This document shows, in pieces, positions 35,359 through 44,737 of a stretch of 64,000 nt of DNA (positions are counted from its first letter, which is position 1; the number at the start of each line of letters is the position of its first letter). The notes below the pieces were generated by a model that did no database searches, had not been told where the DNA came from, and saw nothing but the letters and a program-made list of their open reading frames with translations. The stretch covers positions 124,001-188,000 of the forward strand of contig NZ_QXXA01000004.1 in the NCBI RefSeq assembly GCF_009911265.1, written 5' to 3'. Position numbers and translations under genes: made by a program. Source of the stretch: Senegalia massiliensis (GTDB taxonomy: Bacteria; Bacillota; Clostridia; Tissierellales; SIT17).

Positions 35359-36314
35359 TATTTTTCTATATTTAATTTCTCTCTTAATTTTTCTAGCATA
35401 TCTTTGGTCATGGATTCTAAATCATATTTAGGATTCCATCCCCATTCTTCTTTTGCAGCACTATCATCTAAAGAATTTGGCCATGAATTTGCAATTTTTT
35501 GCAAGTCACCATCTACATCGTAATCCATTGTAAATTCAGGAATATGTTTTTTAATTTCATTAAAAATCATTTCAGGATTAAAACTCATAGCTGTTACATT
35601 AAATGCATTTCTATGTTTTAGTTTGGTACCGTCTGCTTCTAGTAAATCAATTATAGCATTTATTGCATCTGGCATATACATCATATCCATATAAGTATCT
35701 TCATCTAGAGGACAAGTGAATTTTCCTTTTTGTAACGCATCATAATATATATGAACTGCATAATCAGTAGTTCCTCCACCTGGAAGTGCAGCATAAGATA
35801 TTAAACCTGGAAATCTAACTCCTCTTGTATCAACTCCAAATTTTTCATAATAATAATCACATAAAAGTTCTCCAGATACTTTTGTAACCCCATACATTGT
35901 ATTAGGTCTTTGTATCGTGTCTTGAGGAGTATCATCTTTTGGTGTGTTTGGACCAAAAGCTGCTATAGAACTAGGTGTAAATACACCACAATTATTTTCA
36001 CGAGCAACTTCTAATATATTAAACAATCCATTCATATTAACTTCCCATGCCATAGTTGGTTTCTTTTCTCCAACTGCAGATAATATAGCTGCTAAATTTA
36101 TTATCCAATCAACATCATATTTTTTTACTACTTCATTTAACCTATCATAATCAGTTATATCTACAACTTCAAAAGGACCAGATTCTACTACCATAGTGTC
36201 TCGTTTGCTACGTCCACTAGCTATTACATTTTCATTTCCATAACGTTTTCTCAATTCCATAGTTAACTCAGAACCTATTTGTCCTAAAGCTCCTGTAATC
36301 AAAAACTTTTTCAC
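35358..36314 (-). CDS. tdh: L-threonine 3-dehydrogenase, SDR (GalE-like) type
   Basis: 318 residues. Extended SDR fold: GALGQIGSEL (GxxGxxG NAD site), NLAAILSAVGEKKP, SSIAAFG, and YGVTKVSGE with catalytic Tyr-x3-Lys. VRFPGLISYAALPGGGTTDYAV and WPNSLDDSAAKEEWGW are typical of the non-zinc, epimerase-like threonine dehydrogenases, which oxidise threonine to 2-amino-3-ketobutyrate using NAD. No kbl partner gene is present in the window; it may be elsewhere. ATG preceded by GGAGGTGTTGTAAG. Confidence 0.85.
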   Translation of the reverse strand: MKKFLITGALGQIGSELTMELRKRYGNENVIASGRSKRDTMVVESGPFEVVDITDYDRLNEVVKKYDVDWIINLAAILSAVGEKKPTMAWEVNMNGLFNILEVARENNCGVFTPSSIAAFGPNTPKDDTPQDTIQRPNTMYGVTKVSGELLCDYYYEKFGVDTRGVRFPGLISYAALPGGGTTDYAVHIYYDALQKGKFTCPLDEDTYMDMMYMPDAINAIIDLLEADGTKLKHRNAFNVTAMSFNPEMIFNEIKKHIPEFTMDYDVDGDLQKIANSWPNSLDDSAAKEEWGWNPKYDLESMTKDMLEKLREKLNIEK

Positions 36315-36455
36315 TTACAACACCTCCAAATAATTTTTATATTTACAAATAAAGAATAACCTAAAAAAGGATAAAAATCAAGTTACACTTATTATTATTT
36401 TGATTAAAGTATCATTTCTATCTGTACTACATATGATTTATAGTGGTAACAACTA

Positions 36456-36499
36456 TAAAGTGATATAACTTAACTTTAAAGTTAAGTTATATCACTTTA
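36456..36499. terminator. 44-bp perfect palindrome at the end of the unknown gene
   Basis: Two 22-base halves (TAAAGTGATATAACTTAACTTT and complement) meet without a loop, overlapping the last codons of the gene at 36492. Probably a terminator for that gene on the minus strand, although its length and perfection are unusual. Confidence 0.6.
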
Positions 36500-37145
36500 T
36501 TAGATCTTTTCTTTGTCTATATCTATCTATTATTAAATTTTCTTCGTCTTTTAAATTTAGGTTTTTAATTTTATTTAGCTCTTCATCTAATTTTTTTTCT
36601 ATAATTTTTCTAGCTAACTCTTTATCTTTCTTTTTTATAAATTCCGGTTCATTTAGTGCTAAATATTTTATTGCATCTCTTATTTCACTATTTATAAATC
36701 CATTTATTGATTTATATTTTTTAACTTTAGGTTCTATTTCTTTCTTATAAATATTTCTAATTATATCTCTATGATAATATTTAAGTAACTTTACAGATCC
36801 TTCAGTTAAGGCATATATGGAAATTGAATCATCACATCGTCTATTTTGAAATTTATTTTTTAACTTTTGTGGTATTTTTTCCTTATTGTTGGTTCTCTCT
36901 ATTACATATTTTTTACCTCTATAATTATATATTTCAATAATTACCATTGGGTTTATATTTCTTTTAATTTTAGGATCTAAATTAAATTCTTTATCATTGA
37001 ATATAATACCATCATAATCTTTACAATGATAGTAAATAACTCCGTTTGTTATTATATGCTTTTCTAGTAGCTCTCCCCACATCTGTACTGCCAAATCATT
37101 ACTTATAGTTTCTAAATTAAAGTTTTTCTTCATATCCTTGTCCAA
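36492..37145 (-). CDS. Unknown 217-residue protein
   Basis: No family recognised. The N-terminal half is mixed alpha/beta (NGVIYYHCKDYDGIIFNDKEF, MVIIEIYNYRGKKYVIERT); the C-terminal 100 residues are lysine/glutamate-rich and helical (DKELARKIIEKKLDEELNKI). No signal peptide or membrane segment. It stands alone between threonine dehydrogenase (same strand, 177 bases away) and a divergent small gene. ATG at 37145 with AAGAGGAGTTGGACA upstream; an ATG four codons later is an alternative start. Confidence 0.68.
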   Translation of the reverse strand: MDKDMKKNFNLETISNDLAVQMWGELLEKHIITNGVIYYHCKDYDGIIFNDKEFNLDPKIKRNINPMVIIEIYNYRGKKYVIERTNNKEKIPQKLKNKFQNRRCDDSISIYALTEGSVKLLKYYHRDIIRNIYKKEIEPKVKKYKSINGFINSEIRDAIKYLALNEPEFIKKKDKELARKIIEKKLDEELNKIKNLNLKDEENLIIDRYRQRKDLIK

Positions 37146-37269
37146 CTCCTCTTAATAAAAGAATAGAACATGTATTCGTAATTGTCAAGAATTTATTTTA
37201 ATATTTAATATAATATATTGATTATTTTAATTTTTTATTGTAAAGTAAGTTTTATAAGGTGGTGAATAT

Positions 37270-37578
37270 ATGAATACAATAAATCAATTTGTAAAATATG
37301 TTAAATTAGATGAAGAAAAAAGAATTCTTTTAGCTGTTCAAAATAGCTATCAAACTTTTTTACATGAAGAAGAGAGTAAAAAAATGATATTAGAAGGTTT
37401 AAAATCTATTTTAAATGATGATTTTAAAAAATTAGAAATAGGTAAAAATGTTTGTAGAATAACAGTTCAAGAAGGAAAAGAAGAAGAATGTAAAGAGAAA
37501 ATATATGAAGAACTTGTAAAAAGTCTAGAAATGGCAATGGCTTTTATGTCACAAATGCAAAATAAGGATAATCAGTAA
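37270..37578 (+). CDS. Unknown small protein, 102 residues
   Basis: Alpha/beta pattern: helix, helix, then two strands (FKKLEIGKNVCRITVQEGKE) and a C-terminal helix ending MAMAFMSQMQNKDNQ. The fold outline (helix-helix-strand-strand-helix with a basic face) loosely resembles C-terminal domains of clamp-loader tau subunits, but similarity is too weak for an assignment. ATG follows AAGGTGGTGAATAT. Single gene with its own hairpin terminator; cytoplasmic. Confidence 0.65.
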   Translation: MNTINQFVKYVKLDEEKRILLAVQNSYQTFLHEEESKKMILEGLKSILNDDFKKLEIGKNVCRITVQEGKEEECKEKIYEELVKSLEMAMAFMSQMQNKDNQ

Positions 37579-37592
37579 TTGATTATCCTTAT
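37561..37592. terminator. Terminator between the unknown gene and the DUF4397 gene
   Basis: AATAAGGATAATCA, short loop, TGATTATCCTTATT then TTATAT; includes the stop of the plus-strand gene. Confidence 0.8.
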
Positions 37593-37599
37593 TTTATAT

Positions 37600-38229
37600 T
37601 TAATATGATGCTTTATCTAAAGCTATAATAGCTTGTAATGGCTTATTACCTTTTACAGTTCCTACAGCATATACAGTATAATATTGACTTGGATTTAAAA
37701 CTACATTTGGAACTGTTAAAACTACATCATCTGTTCCAGCTATTCTGACTTGTAATGTATATCTACCAGGATCAACTAATATTTTTTTACTAACTTCTCT
37801 AAAACCAATATTTTCAAATAATTTTTTTCCATCTGATAGAGTTACATCTACTTTAGGTGCATCCGGTACTAAATGAACAAATTTTACTTGTGACATATTA
37901 GGAGGAATAGTATAAGAAGTATCATTTATAACTAATGGTTGTATATCATTTAAAAAACCAGTGGCTGCAATAGTATAATCAGAATTAGGCATTATATTTA
38001 TAACTGTATCTATAACTGGATTTGACCTAGTTCCTGTAGCAAAAACTTGAACATTATATCTACCATTCATTAATGGCAAATATTCAGTGAAATTTTCATA
38101 AGTTAAATTTTGTGCAATTAATGTGTTATTTAAATATACATCAACACCTGGAGCATCTGGAGATGCATGTAATATCCTTGCATAAGAAGTATTATATCCA
38201 TATCCATAATTTTTTGTATTATAATACAT
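37600..38229 (-). CDS. DUF4397-domain protein with two repeats
   Basis: 209 residues from an ATG at 38229 behind AAAGGTGATAAAT. Two tandem DUF4397 units: RILHASPDAPGVDVYLNNTL (about 13-100) and KFVHLVPDAPKVDVTLSDGK (about 105-205), each an immunoglobulin-like beta sandwich. The short Tyr/Gly/Asn-rich N-terminus is not a signal peptide. DUF4397 proteins are usually surface-associated; without a leader this copy may sit on the spore surface, as several clostridial coat proteins do. That location is an inference from composition. Confidence 0.82.
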   Translation of the reverse strand: MYYNTKNYGYGYNTSYARILHASPDAPGVDVYLNNTLIAQNLTYENFTEYLPLMNGRYNVQVFATGTRSNPVIDTVINIMPNSDYTIAATGFLNDIQPLVINDTSYTIPPNMSQVKFVHLVPDAPKVDVTLSDGKKLFENIGFREVSKKILVDPGRYTLQVRIAGTDDVVLTVPNVVLNPSQYYTVYAVGTVKGNKPLQAIIALDKASY

Positions 38230-38390
38230 ATTTATCACCTTTTATTAATTTTTTTATTCTCTATTTTATAATATTCAAATTAACTTATTTAGTTACATTC
38301 CCGAAAAATAAAATTCAACTAAATGTATAATATTTGAAAAGCTAGTAATACTATTCATATACAAATTTAGTTTATTAGGAGGTTTTAAAT

Positions 38391-38591
38391 ATGGATAGAT
38401 TGGCTTTAATTTTAGTTATTGTTGGAGCACTTAATTGGGGACTGATTGCATTATTTCAATTTGATTTAGTTGCCTCATTATTTGGTGGTCAATCAGCTTT
38501 TTTAAGTAGAGTAGTATATGGATTAGTAGGACTTGCAGGTTTATACTGTATCTCACTTTTATTTAGAGAAAGAAATGGAACTGAAAAATAA
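38391..38591 (+). CDS. DUF378 (YuzA-like) small membrane protein
   Basis: 66 residues with two membrane segments: LALILVIVGALNWGLIALFQF and VYGLVGLAGLYCISLLF. The motif GALNWGLIALFQFDLVASLFGG is diagnostic of DUF378. Function unknown; common in Firmicutes. ATG after AGGAGGTTTTAAAT. Monocistronic, ending at a hairpin. Confidence 0.88.
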   Translation: MDRLALILVIVGALNWGLIALFQFDLVASLFGGQSAFLSRVVYGLVGLAGLYCISLLFRERNGTEK

Positions 38592-38592
38592 G

Positions 38593-38625
38593 AAATAGGA
38601 TCAAGTATCTACTTGATCCTATTTT
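38593..38625. terminator. Bidirectional terminator at the end of the yhaO-to-amidase operon
   Basis: AATAGGATCAAGTA, TC loop, TACTTGATCCTATTTTT. Shared by the convergent DUF378 gene; overlaps the stop of the amidase gene. Confidence 0.85.
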
Positions 38626-39437
38626 TCAAATATGTTATATAAATCTTTTCTTCTATGTTTCAATAGAGGTAGTTCTATTCTAATATTTTTAATTTTATTT
38701 AAATCTATTTGCCCAACAATAATTCCTTCTTCAAATTCTAAAGTATCTACTATATCACCCCAAGGGTCTACAATTAATGAATGTCCATAAGAATCATATG
38801 AAAGTTCATCATTTAATGCACCACTACATCCAATAGTATAAACTTGATTATCAAGAGCTCTTACTTTGAATAAATCTTTCCAATGTGCCGGCCCTGTAGT
38901 CATATTAAATGCAGCTGGAGTAATTATTATCTTAGCCCCTTTATCTACCATTATCCTTGATAATTCTGGAAAGCGAATATCATAACAAATTTGAAGTCCT
39001 ATCTTACAATATTCAGTATCAAATACAGTAAATTTATCACCTCTACTTAATACATCTGATTCTTTAAATTTAGCTCCATTTTTAATGTCAATATCAAATA
39101 AGTGTATTTTTCTATGTTTTGCTATAATTTGTCCCTTTCTATCAAATACATAACTAGTATTATATATCTTTCCATTAGCATTTTCAGGAATAGAACCTGC
39201 CACTATGTACTTTTTTAATTGAATGGCAAGACTAGAAATAATTTTTAATGTTCTACTATTTTTCTCTTCTTCACTATATTCTTTAAAATATCTTATATCA
39301 TAGGGACAATTAAACATCTCTGGCAAAACTATTATATCAGCACCTAATTCTGATGCTTTTTTTATCATACTTTGTGCTTTAACTAAGTTAATACCTTTAT
39401 TTTCTTCTACTCTCATTTGACACAAACCAATTTTCAA
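38619..39437 (-). CDS. Carbon-nitrogen hydrolase (omega-amidase/nitrilase family)
   Basis: 272 residues. Catalytic triad of the nitrilase superfamily: Glu in IIVLPEMFNCPY, Lys in KHRKIHLFDID, Cys in GLQICYDIRFPEL. The sequence around these, and the AFNMTTGPAHWKDLFKVRAL stretch, resembles omega-amidase and NIT2-type enzymes, which hydrolyse alpha-ketoglutaramate or damaged metabolites. It is the last gene of a compact minus-strand operon starting at yhaO, 4 bases after the preceding gene. Substrate is an inference from family. Confidence 0.88.
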   Translation of the reverse strand: MKIGLCQMRVEENKGINLVKAQSMIKKASELGADIIVLPEMFNCPYDIRYFKEYSEEEKNSRTLKIISSLAIQLKKYIVAGSIPENANGKIYNTSYVFDRKGQIIAKHRKIHLFDIDIKNGAKFKESDVLSRGDKFTVFDTEYCKIGLQICYDIRFPELSRIMVDKGAKIIITPAAFNMTTGPAHWKDLFKVRALDNQVYTIGCSGALNDELSYDSYGHSLIVDPWGDIVDTLEFEEGIIVGQIDLNKIKNIRIELPLLKHRRKDLYNIFEK

Positions 39438-39441
39438 AGTA

Positions 39442-39900
39442 TCACTCCTTAGATGTAGTTAATAGATTTATAACTTTTTCTATTTTTATAATTTTATTGT
39501 TCATATCTTCCTTAAGAATAGGTTTAAAGCAATTCATAAAAGATATAGCTGATTCTAATTTGTCACTATTTTGATCTCTAAATGAATTATTATGAGCTTT
39601 TATATTATCTTTAGTTTTATAAATATTCTTTTTAGTATTTACTAATTTTGAAACTAGTTCTTTGCTTTTTCCTCCACTATATTCACCAATTTCTATTAAT
39701 ATCATTTCTATTCTATCAATACTAGGTAAATCTACTTTGGCCTCTATTAAGCCATCGTATTTATTTAATCTAACTCTATTTATTTTATCTAAAATGTCAA
39801 ATACATCTTCTACTTTTGATAAAGTTAACTGTTGGTTTTCTGGAAAATATCTTTTAATGTTTCTTATCATTTTTACTTCATTTCTATAATTTTTGTTCAA
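39442..39900 (-). CDS. Unknown 152-residue helical protein
   Basis: Starts at TTG 39900 behind AGAGGTGTGTATT; in-frame GTG at 39909 would lie within that site. Mostly helical: LTLSKVEDVFDILDKINRV, then a Lys/Asn-rich part, ending MNNKIIKIEKVINLLTTS. No membrane segment or metal motif and no family recognised. It is embedded between the CYTH protein and the amidase in a six-gene operon, so a role in that set is likely but undefined. Confidence 0.68.
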   Translation of the reverse strand: MNKNYRNEVKMIRNIKRYFPENQQLTLSKVEDVFDILDKINRVRLNKYDGLIEAKVDLPSIDRIEMILIEIGEYSGGKSKELVSKLVNTKKNIYKTKDNIKAHNNSFRDQNSDKLESAISFMNCFKPILKEDMNNKIIKIEKVINLLTTSKE

Positions 39901-39972
39901 AATACACACCTCTATCCTTATATGAATTTCATATAATTATGATATGCATTTTGTAAAATAAAAGTGAGAAAC

Positions 39973-40518
39973 TTACTCTAACCCTGCATCACGTCGTAAT
40001 TCTGTAATTGACTTAGTAGTTATTTGACTTTTATCTAATTCTAATAATTCTATTGCTCTATCTAAATCCTTCTTGTTTTTTATTTCTATTTCCATATAAG
40101 TTTCTGGATAAGTATCTTTATCCCAAGTATCAATTTCAAATAAAATACCTTTAAACTCATATGAAATCCTTTCTTTATACCCAATATAACTTGTTACAAG
40201 GCCTAACATTTCAAATATCTTAAACATATTTTCACTATTATCTATTCTTACTTCTATTTCTTTATTCTCCCTATATTCTTTATCAGATAATATTGTTTTT
40301 AAGGTTACCTTTTCTACACAATTATTATTAATGTTTTGTTTTGTTGTTCTTATTCTTAGGTAGCCATTATAGTCATTTTCTACTCTCTTATCTTTAGTAT
40401 CTAGTATTATATTTTTTTGTTTTTCATCCTTTATTTTTTTTGCACCTATTTTTTCTAATTTATTTATTATTTTTTCTTTGTCTATCCCTAAAACTTTTAC
40501 TTCAAGCTCCTTAGTCAA
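39973..40518 (-). CDS. CYTH-domain protein (class IV adenylate cyclase / thiamine triphosphatase type)
   Basis: 181 residues. The N-terminal ELEVKVLGID contains the ExExK metal/phosphate motif; GYLRIRTTK, KVTLKTI, REYRENKEIEVRI, and YIGYKERISYEF line the tunnel, and ETYMEIEIKN near the C-terminus completes it. CYTH enzymes act on triphosphate substrates: inorganic triphosphate, thiamine triphosphate, or ATP to cAMP. Specificity cannot be told. It begins 10 bases after the metallophosphoesterase gene. Confidence 0.85.
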   Translation of the reverse strand: MTKELEVKVLGIDKEKIINKLEKIGAKKIKDEKQKNIILDTKDKRVENDYNGYLRIRTTKQNINNNCVEKVTLKTILSDKEYRENKEIEVRIDNSENMFKIFEMLGLVTSYIGYKERISYEFKGILFEIDTWDKDTYPETYMEIEIKNKKDLDRAIELLELDKSQITTKSITELRRDAGLE

Positions 40519-40528
40519 AAAATCACCT

Positions 40529-41215
40529 CTAATCTACTATTTTTATAGGAATAAAGTTTATATAGTCACTTGCTATACATCTAAATTCTATTCCATCAAT
40601 TATTCCTTCTTTTACAAATTTATGTCCTTCTCCATGAAGATGACCATAAACACATATATTTACATTATATTTTCTCATAATTTCTACAAATTCATTAGTT
40701 TTACCAGATACATTAAACGGCGGATAATGAATCATAACTATCTTTACTGGCATATCTTTAATACTTTCTAATGATAATATAAGTCTATTAATTTCTCTAT
40801 CAAATATTTTTTTATCTTTATCTTGAAACTCATCACTATCTTTAGCAATCCAACCTCTTGTTCCAGCAACCCCTATGTTATTATATTTATACCCATCATT
40901 GAATAAAAAATGAATATTATCAAGTTCTAATTTATTTAATTTTGACTTAGTTTCCCACCAATAATCATGATTTCCTTTAGAAATTATTTTATAACCTGGA
41001 AGTTTAACAATCTTTTTTAAGTCAATTTCTGCTTCTTTTAATTTTAGCCCCCAGCTTATATCTCCAGCTAAAAGTACTATATCATTATCTTTTATTTTTT
41101 TATTCCAATTATAAAATATTTTTCTTTCATGATTTTCCCACTTAGAACTAAAAACATCCATTGGCTTATCACCAATAGGGTCCAAGTGTAAATCTGCAAT
41201 TGCATATATAGCCAT
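40529..41215 (-). CDS. Metallophosphoesterase
   Basis: 228 residues from ATG 41215 (MAIYAIADLHLDP) behind AGAGGTGAAAAA; an upstream in-frame ATG at 41239 lacks a site. Calcineurin-like motifs: ADLHLD, LLAGDISWG, KGNHDYWW, MIHYPPF and YGHLHGEGH, giving a complete dimetal centre. The substrate is unknown. Third gene of the operon, right after the YhaN-like ATPase and before the CYTH protein. Confidence 0.88.
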   Translation of the reverse strand: MAIYAIADLHLDPIGDKPMDVFSSKWENHERKIFYNWNKKIKDNDIVLLAGDISWGLKLKEAEIDLKKIVKLPGYKIISKGNHDYWWETKSKLNKLELDNIHFLFNDGYKYNNIGVAGTRGWIAKDSDEFQDKDKKIFDREINRLILSLESIKDMPVKIVMIHYPPFNVSGKTNEFVEIMRKYNVNICVYGHLHGEGHKFVKEGIIDGIEFRCIASDYINFIPIKIVD

Positions 41216-41228
41216 TTTTTCACCTCTG

Positions 41229-43469
41229 TTAAATTTCAATATAATTAAAATTATATCCTTTATTTTTTAATATATTTTGCTCTCGTGTTTGACAAGTAAA
41301 CAGTATAACTTGTCTTTGTTTTGATTGTTCATAAATAAAATCTAATATAGAATCAAGCCTTATATCATCATATTGTATAAAGCAATCATCTAATATTAAT
41401 GGTATTTTTTTATCTTTTTTTATTATATCTATAATGCCAAATCTAAGAGAAAAATATATCTGATCTATAGTTCCATAACTTAAATTCTCTATATCAATCA
41501 AAACATCATCTTTAGAAACAATTTTGGTCTCTAAGTTTTCTGTTATCTTTATATCTTTATATTTACCTTTTGTAATTGTAGATATAATATCAGATACTTC
41601 TTTGTTAAGTTTAGGAGCAAACTCTCTATGAATACTTTTAGATATCTTTTCAATTGTTTCTTTAGCAATTTCTATAGATTTAATTTCATTTTCACATTTT
41701 AATATTTGTTGTTTTTTTGTATAGATTTGTTCTTCAATTTCTTGAATTGGACGAAATAAGGAATGCATAGTTTTTATTTTTTCTTCTAGATTAGAAATTT
41801 CTTTATCTCTTTCTATAATAACATTATTCAATTCAGATAATTTTTCCAGTAAAGAATTATCTTCTAAATAAAATTTACTTATATCAATATCAGAACACTT
41901 TTTTACTTCTTCTTCTAATTCTTCAAAAGTTTTATTAGATAATATACCACTTAATATCTCTCTTTTGTAATTTATTTCGTGTATTATATTTTCAAATTTT
42001 CTCTTCTTGTCTATGCCTTTCTTTAATTCTTCAGGAGTTTCAAATTTGTTTTTATCTAATATAAATTTAATACCCATCTTTTCATTATTTAATTTTGCCT
42101 TAAGTCTTTCTAGTTCAACATTTTTTTCTACTAGCTGATTTTGTAAAAATCTTTCATCTTCTCTTAATTCTTCTCTTTTTAAATCTTTTTCTCTATTATA
42201 TATATTAATTAAATTATTATTATCATTAATAACACTTTGTTTGTTCTTAATTTTAATATTAAGATAAAAATTTATTATTATAAATATAAATGACATAATA
42301 AAAAATTTATTATCTAATAAAAATCCTAGAGTTAAAGAAACAATCAAACAAACTAAAAATATTATAAAAAATGTTTTAGTAAGCATAAGAGATTTTTTAA
42401 AATTCTTGTTTTCTTTTAGTTTTTCTGTATTAGTATTTAAATTACTATTTAATTCATATTCTTTAATTTGATCATTTATAGAATTTAACTTTTCTTTTAT
42501 ATCTAAGATATTTTTATTTATTCTTTCTATATTTTCTTTTATTGTATCTATAGTATTTTCATATTTTATTATTTCGCCATAATCTTCTATTTTAATATCT
42601 TTATATTTTTTAATCTTATAAGAGTTTTTATGAAGAATATCTATTTCTTCTAATAATTTATTTGCTTTTTCATATTTTACATTTAATTCTTTACAATTAT
42701 GTTTATAAATATCATCTTCTAACTTTTCTTTTTTCTTATATAATTCATCTAATATATTCTTTTTTTCTTTTAATTCTAGTTGAAATTCTTTAGTATCAGA
42801 AAATAATTTATAGGCCTTTTCTTTTTCTATATCTAAATCATTAACCTCTCTAATTAAATTCCCATAAGGAGAAGTCCTAAGCCTATTTTTAGTCCCTATA
42901 TCATTTAATCTTTTTTCTAATCTTTCTATTACTTTTTTTATTGATATTTCGTTATCTAAACTGCCTCCTAGATTTATTAAGTTATCTTTTACTTCTTTAG
43001 AAAATCTATCTTCAGTCTTACTTTTAAGCTGTGAAATACTTATAGTATTTTTATATATAATTTTATTTATCCCAAAATGAAGACTACTAGGTTCTATTGT
43101 TCTGGAAATAGGATTATATTCAAACATTCCACTTATATTTTCGCCTGTTCTTTCATCAAAGATTTTTACATCATCATTACCTTTTATAAAATTACGTTCT
43201 ACTCTAAATAAATCATTATTATAATAGTATTTTAATATTCCTTGATATTTACTATCATTCCACGGAAAATACTTTTCATAATCCTTAGTATATCTTTTTG
43301 TTTTTGTATATGACTTAACAAATCCAAAAAGCATTGATTCAATAAATTTATGTATAGTACTCTTCCCAGCTTCATTTTCACCATAAATTATATTTAAACC
43401 TGGTTTCAATATAATTTTTTTATTGTTAAACTTCCCAAAAGAAAGAATATTTAATTCACTTATATTCAT
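41229..43469 (-). CDS. yhaN: YhaN-like SMC/SbcC-type ATPase
   Basis: 746 residues. RecF/SMC head: Walker A IYGENEAGKSTIHKFIE near the N-terminus, and Walker B near the C-terminus in KIPLILDDCFIQYDD, with the signature-like ENLSYGTIDQIYFSLRF. Between them lie long coiled coils, interrupted near residues 370-410 by two adjacent hydrophobic segments (TKTFFIIFLVCLIVSLTLGF and FFIMSFIFIIINFYL) that look like a membrane hairpin. In Bacillus yhaN follows yhaO; the pair resembles SbcC/SbcD or Mre11/Rad50 nucleases, though YhaN is less studied. Its ATG overlaps the yhaO stop (TAATG). Confidence 0.87.
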   Translation of the reverse strand: MNISELNILSFGKFNNKKIILKPGLNIIYGENEAGKSTIHKFIESMLFGFVKSYTKTKRYTKDYEKYFPWNDSKYQGILKYYYNNDLFRVERNFIKGNDDVKIFDERTGENISGMFEYNPISRTIEPSSLHFGINKIIYKNTISISQLKSKTEDRFSKEVKDNLINLGGSLDNEISIKKVIERLEKRLNDIGTKNRLRTSPYGNLIREVNDLDIEKEKAYKLFSDTKEFQLELKEKKNILDELYKKKEKLEDDIYKHNCKELNVKYEKANKLLEEIDILHKNSYKIKKYKDIKIEDYGEIIKYENTIDTIKENIERINKNILDIKEKLNSINDQIKEYELNSNLNTNTEKLKENKNFKKSLMLTKTFFIIFLVCLIVSLTLGFLLDNKFFIMSFIFIIINFYLNIKIKNKQSVINDNNNLINIYNREKDLKREELREDERFLQNQLVEKNVELERLKAKLNNEKMGIKFILDKNKFETPEELKKGIDKKRKFENIIHEINYKREILSGILSNKTFEELEEEVKKCSDIDISKFYLEDNSLLEKLSELNNVIIERDKEISNLEEKIKTMHSLFRPIQEIEEQIYTKKQQILKCENEIKSIEIAKETIEKISKSIHREFAPKLNKEVSDIISTITKGKYKDIKITENLETKIVSKDDVLIDIENLSYGTIDQIYFSLRFGIIDIIKKDKKIPLILDDCFIQYDDIRLDSILDFIYEQSKQRQVILFTCQTREQNILKNKGYNFNYIEI

Positions 43470-44566
43470 TATATACCCTTCTCTCTTAATAATTCTTCTA
43501 ACCCTATAGTTAAAGCATTGGTTATAGTTTCATCTTCTAAACCTTTATCTTTCATTTCCATTATATATCTGCCAATGATATTTTCTTCATTATTTTTTAA
43601 TAAACCTTCTAAATCATAATTTTCTTTTGTATTATCTGTTATTTTTATAAAATAAAATTTATCTTTTAATTTATATTCTAATTCTTTTATTTTAGGCTTT
43701 ATGTCTTTGTCTATAAAACCATTTAAAATTATCCTAAAGAAATCCTTTTGTAATCTTTCATTATTATCTACATTAATTACATTATCTAATATATCATTAT
43801 AAGTCATATCTTCATTTATATTTAATCTTTTTATATGATATCTTCTATTAGCTAATGATATAAACTTTGTTTCTAAGCCATTTTTATCTATTATCCCTTC
43901 AATAATACCATGATCACCTGTTTCACCAAAGTCTAAAGGTTCTGGACTTCCACAATAACAAATATTATTAGATATATATTGATGCTTATGTATATGTCCT
44001 AGGCCTATATAATCAAATTCTAAATCCTTTAAATGATTTTTATCTATTGGCATATATTTTGATTTTTTATCTATTATATCTCCATGAAGTAATAATATAT
44101 TATTTCTATCTTTATTTAATTTAATATCTTTAAATCTTTGTGCTGATTTTTCTTTTTCATACCAACTGAGGCCCCAAACATCAGTATTATATTTTTCAAA
44201 TGATAATTTACTCAAATTCTTCTCTTTGATTATATATACATTTTTATTCCAATCAATTAAGTTATATAAAGATTTTTCATTCAAATAATCATGGTTTCCA
44301 GTTATCATAATTATATTTGTATTTTTTATATCCTTAAAACTATCATTTATAATTTTCAAATCAGCTATAGTACATAATTCATCTTCAAACAAATCTCCTG
44401 CTATAAGTAAAAAATCTATTTTTTCACTTTTACATCTTTTAACTATATTTAAAAAAGTATCTATTATTTCAATTCTTTTATTTTTACTTGTATCTTGATC
44501 TAATTTACTTGTCGTAAATTTCATGCCAATATGTACATCTCCTGTATGAATAAAACTAATACTCAT
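43469..44566 (-). CDS. yhaO: YhaO-like DNA repair exonuclease (SbcD/Mre11 family)
   Basis: 365 residues. Metallophosphoesterase motifs of Mre11: HTGDVHIGMKF, LLIAGDLFED, MITGNHDYLN, LLHGDII, and YIGLGHIHKHQYI, then CYCGSPEPLDFGE. The C-terminal 120 residues would contact the ATPase. By analogy with SbcCD it should cut DNA ends or hairpins with YhaN. First gene of a six-gene minus-strand operon; ATG with AAAGGAAGGTGGAAAA upstream. Confidence 0.88.
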   Translation of the reverse strand: MSISFIHTGDVHIGMKFTTSKLDQDTSKNKRIEIIDTFLNIVKRCKSEKIDFLLIAGDLFEDELCTIADLKIINDSFKDIKNTNIIMITGNHDYLNEKSLYNLIDWNKNVYIIKEKNLSKLSFEKYNTDVWGLSWYEKEKSAQRFKDIKLNKDRNNILLLHGDIIDKKSKYMPIDKNHLKDLEFDYIGLGHIHKHQYISNNICYCGSPEPLDFGETGDHGIIEGIIDKNGLETKFISLANRRYHIKRLNINEDMTYNDILDNVINVDNNERLQKDFFRIILNGFIDKDIKPKIKELEYKLKDKFYFIKITDNTKENYDLEGLLKNNEENIIGRYIMEMKDKGLEDETITNALTIGLEELLREKGI

Positions 44567-44737
44567 TTTTCCACCTTCCTTTAGAACATATATTCGATAT
44601 TTTTTATAAGAATCCTTTATTTAAATTTAATTTTATTTATAATTGAAATACTACCATTATTATAACAGTATGATAATAATAATCTCGACAAAGTTCATGA
44701 ATTAATAATAAATTAAATTTTAATGCTATATTTGTGA

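Noticed and set aside
36456-36499. 44-bp palindrome considered as an operator
   Set aside because: It overlaps the stop end of a gene whose transcript would need a terminator, and has no promoter nearby on either side that it would cover.
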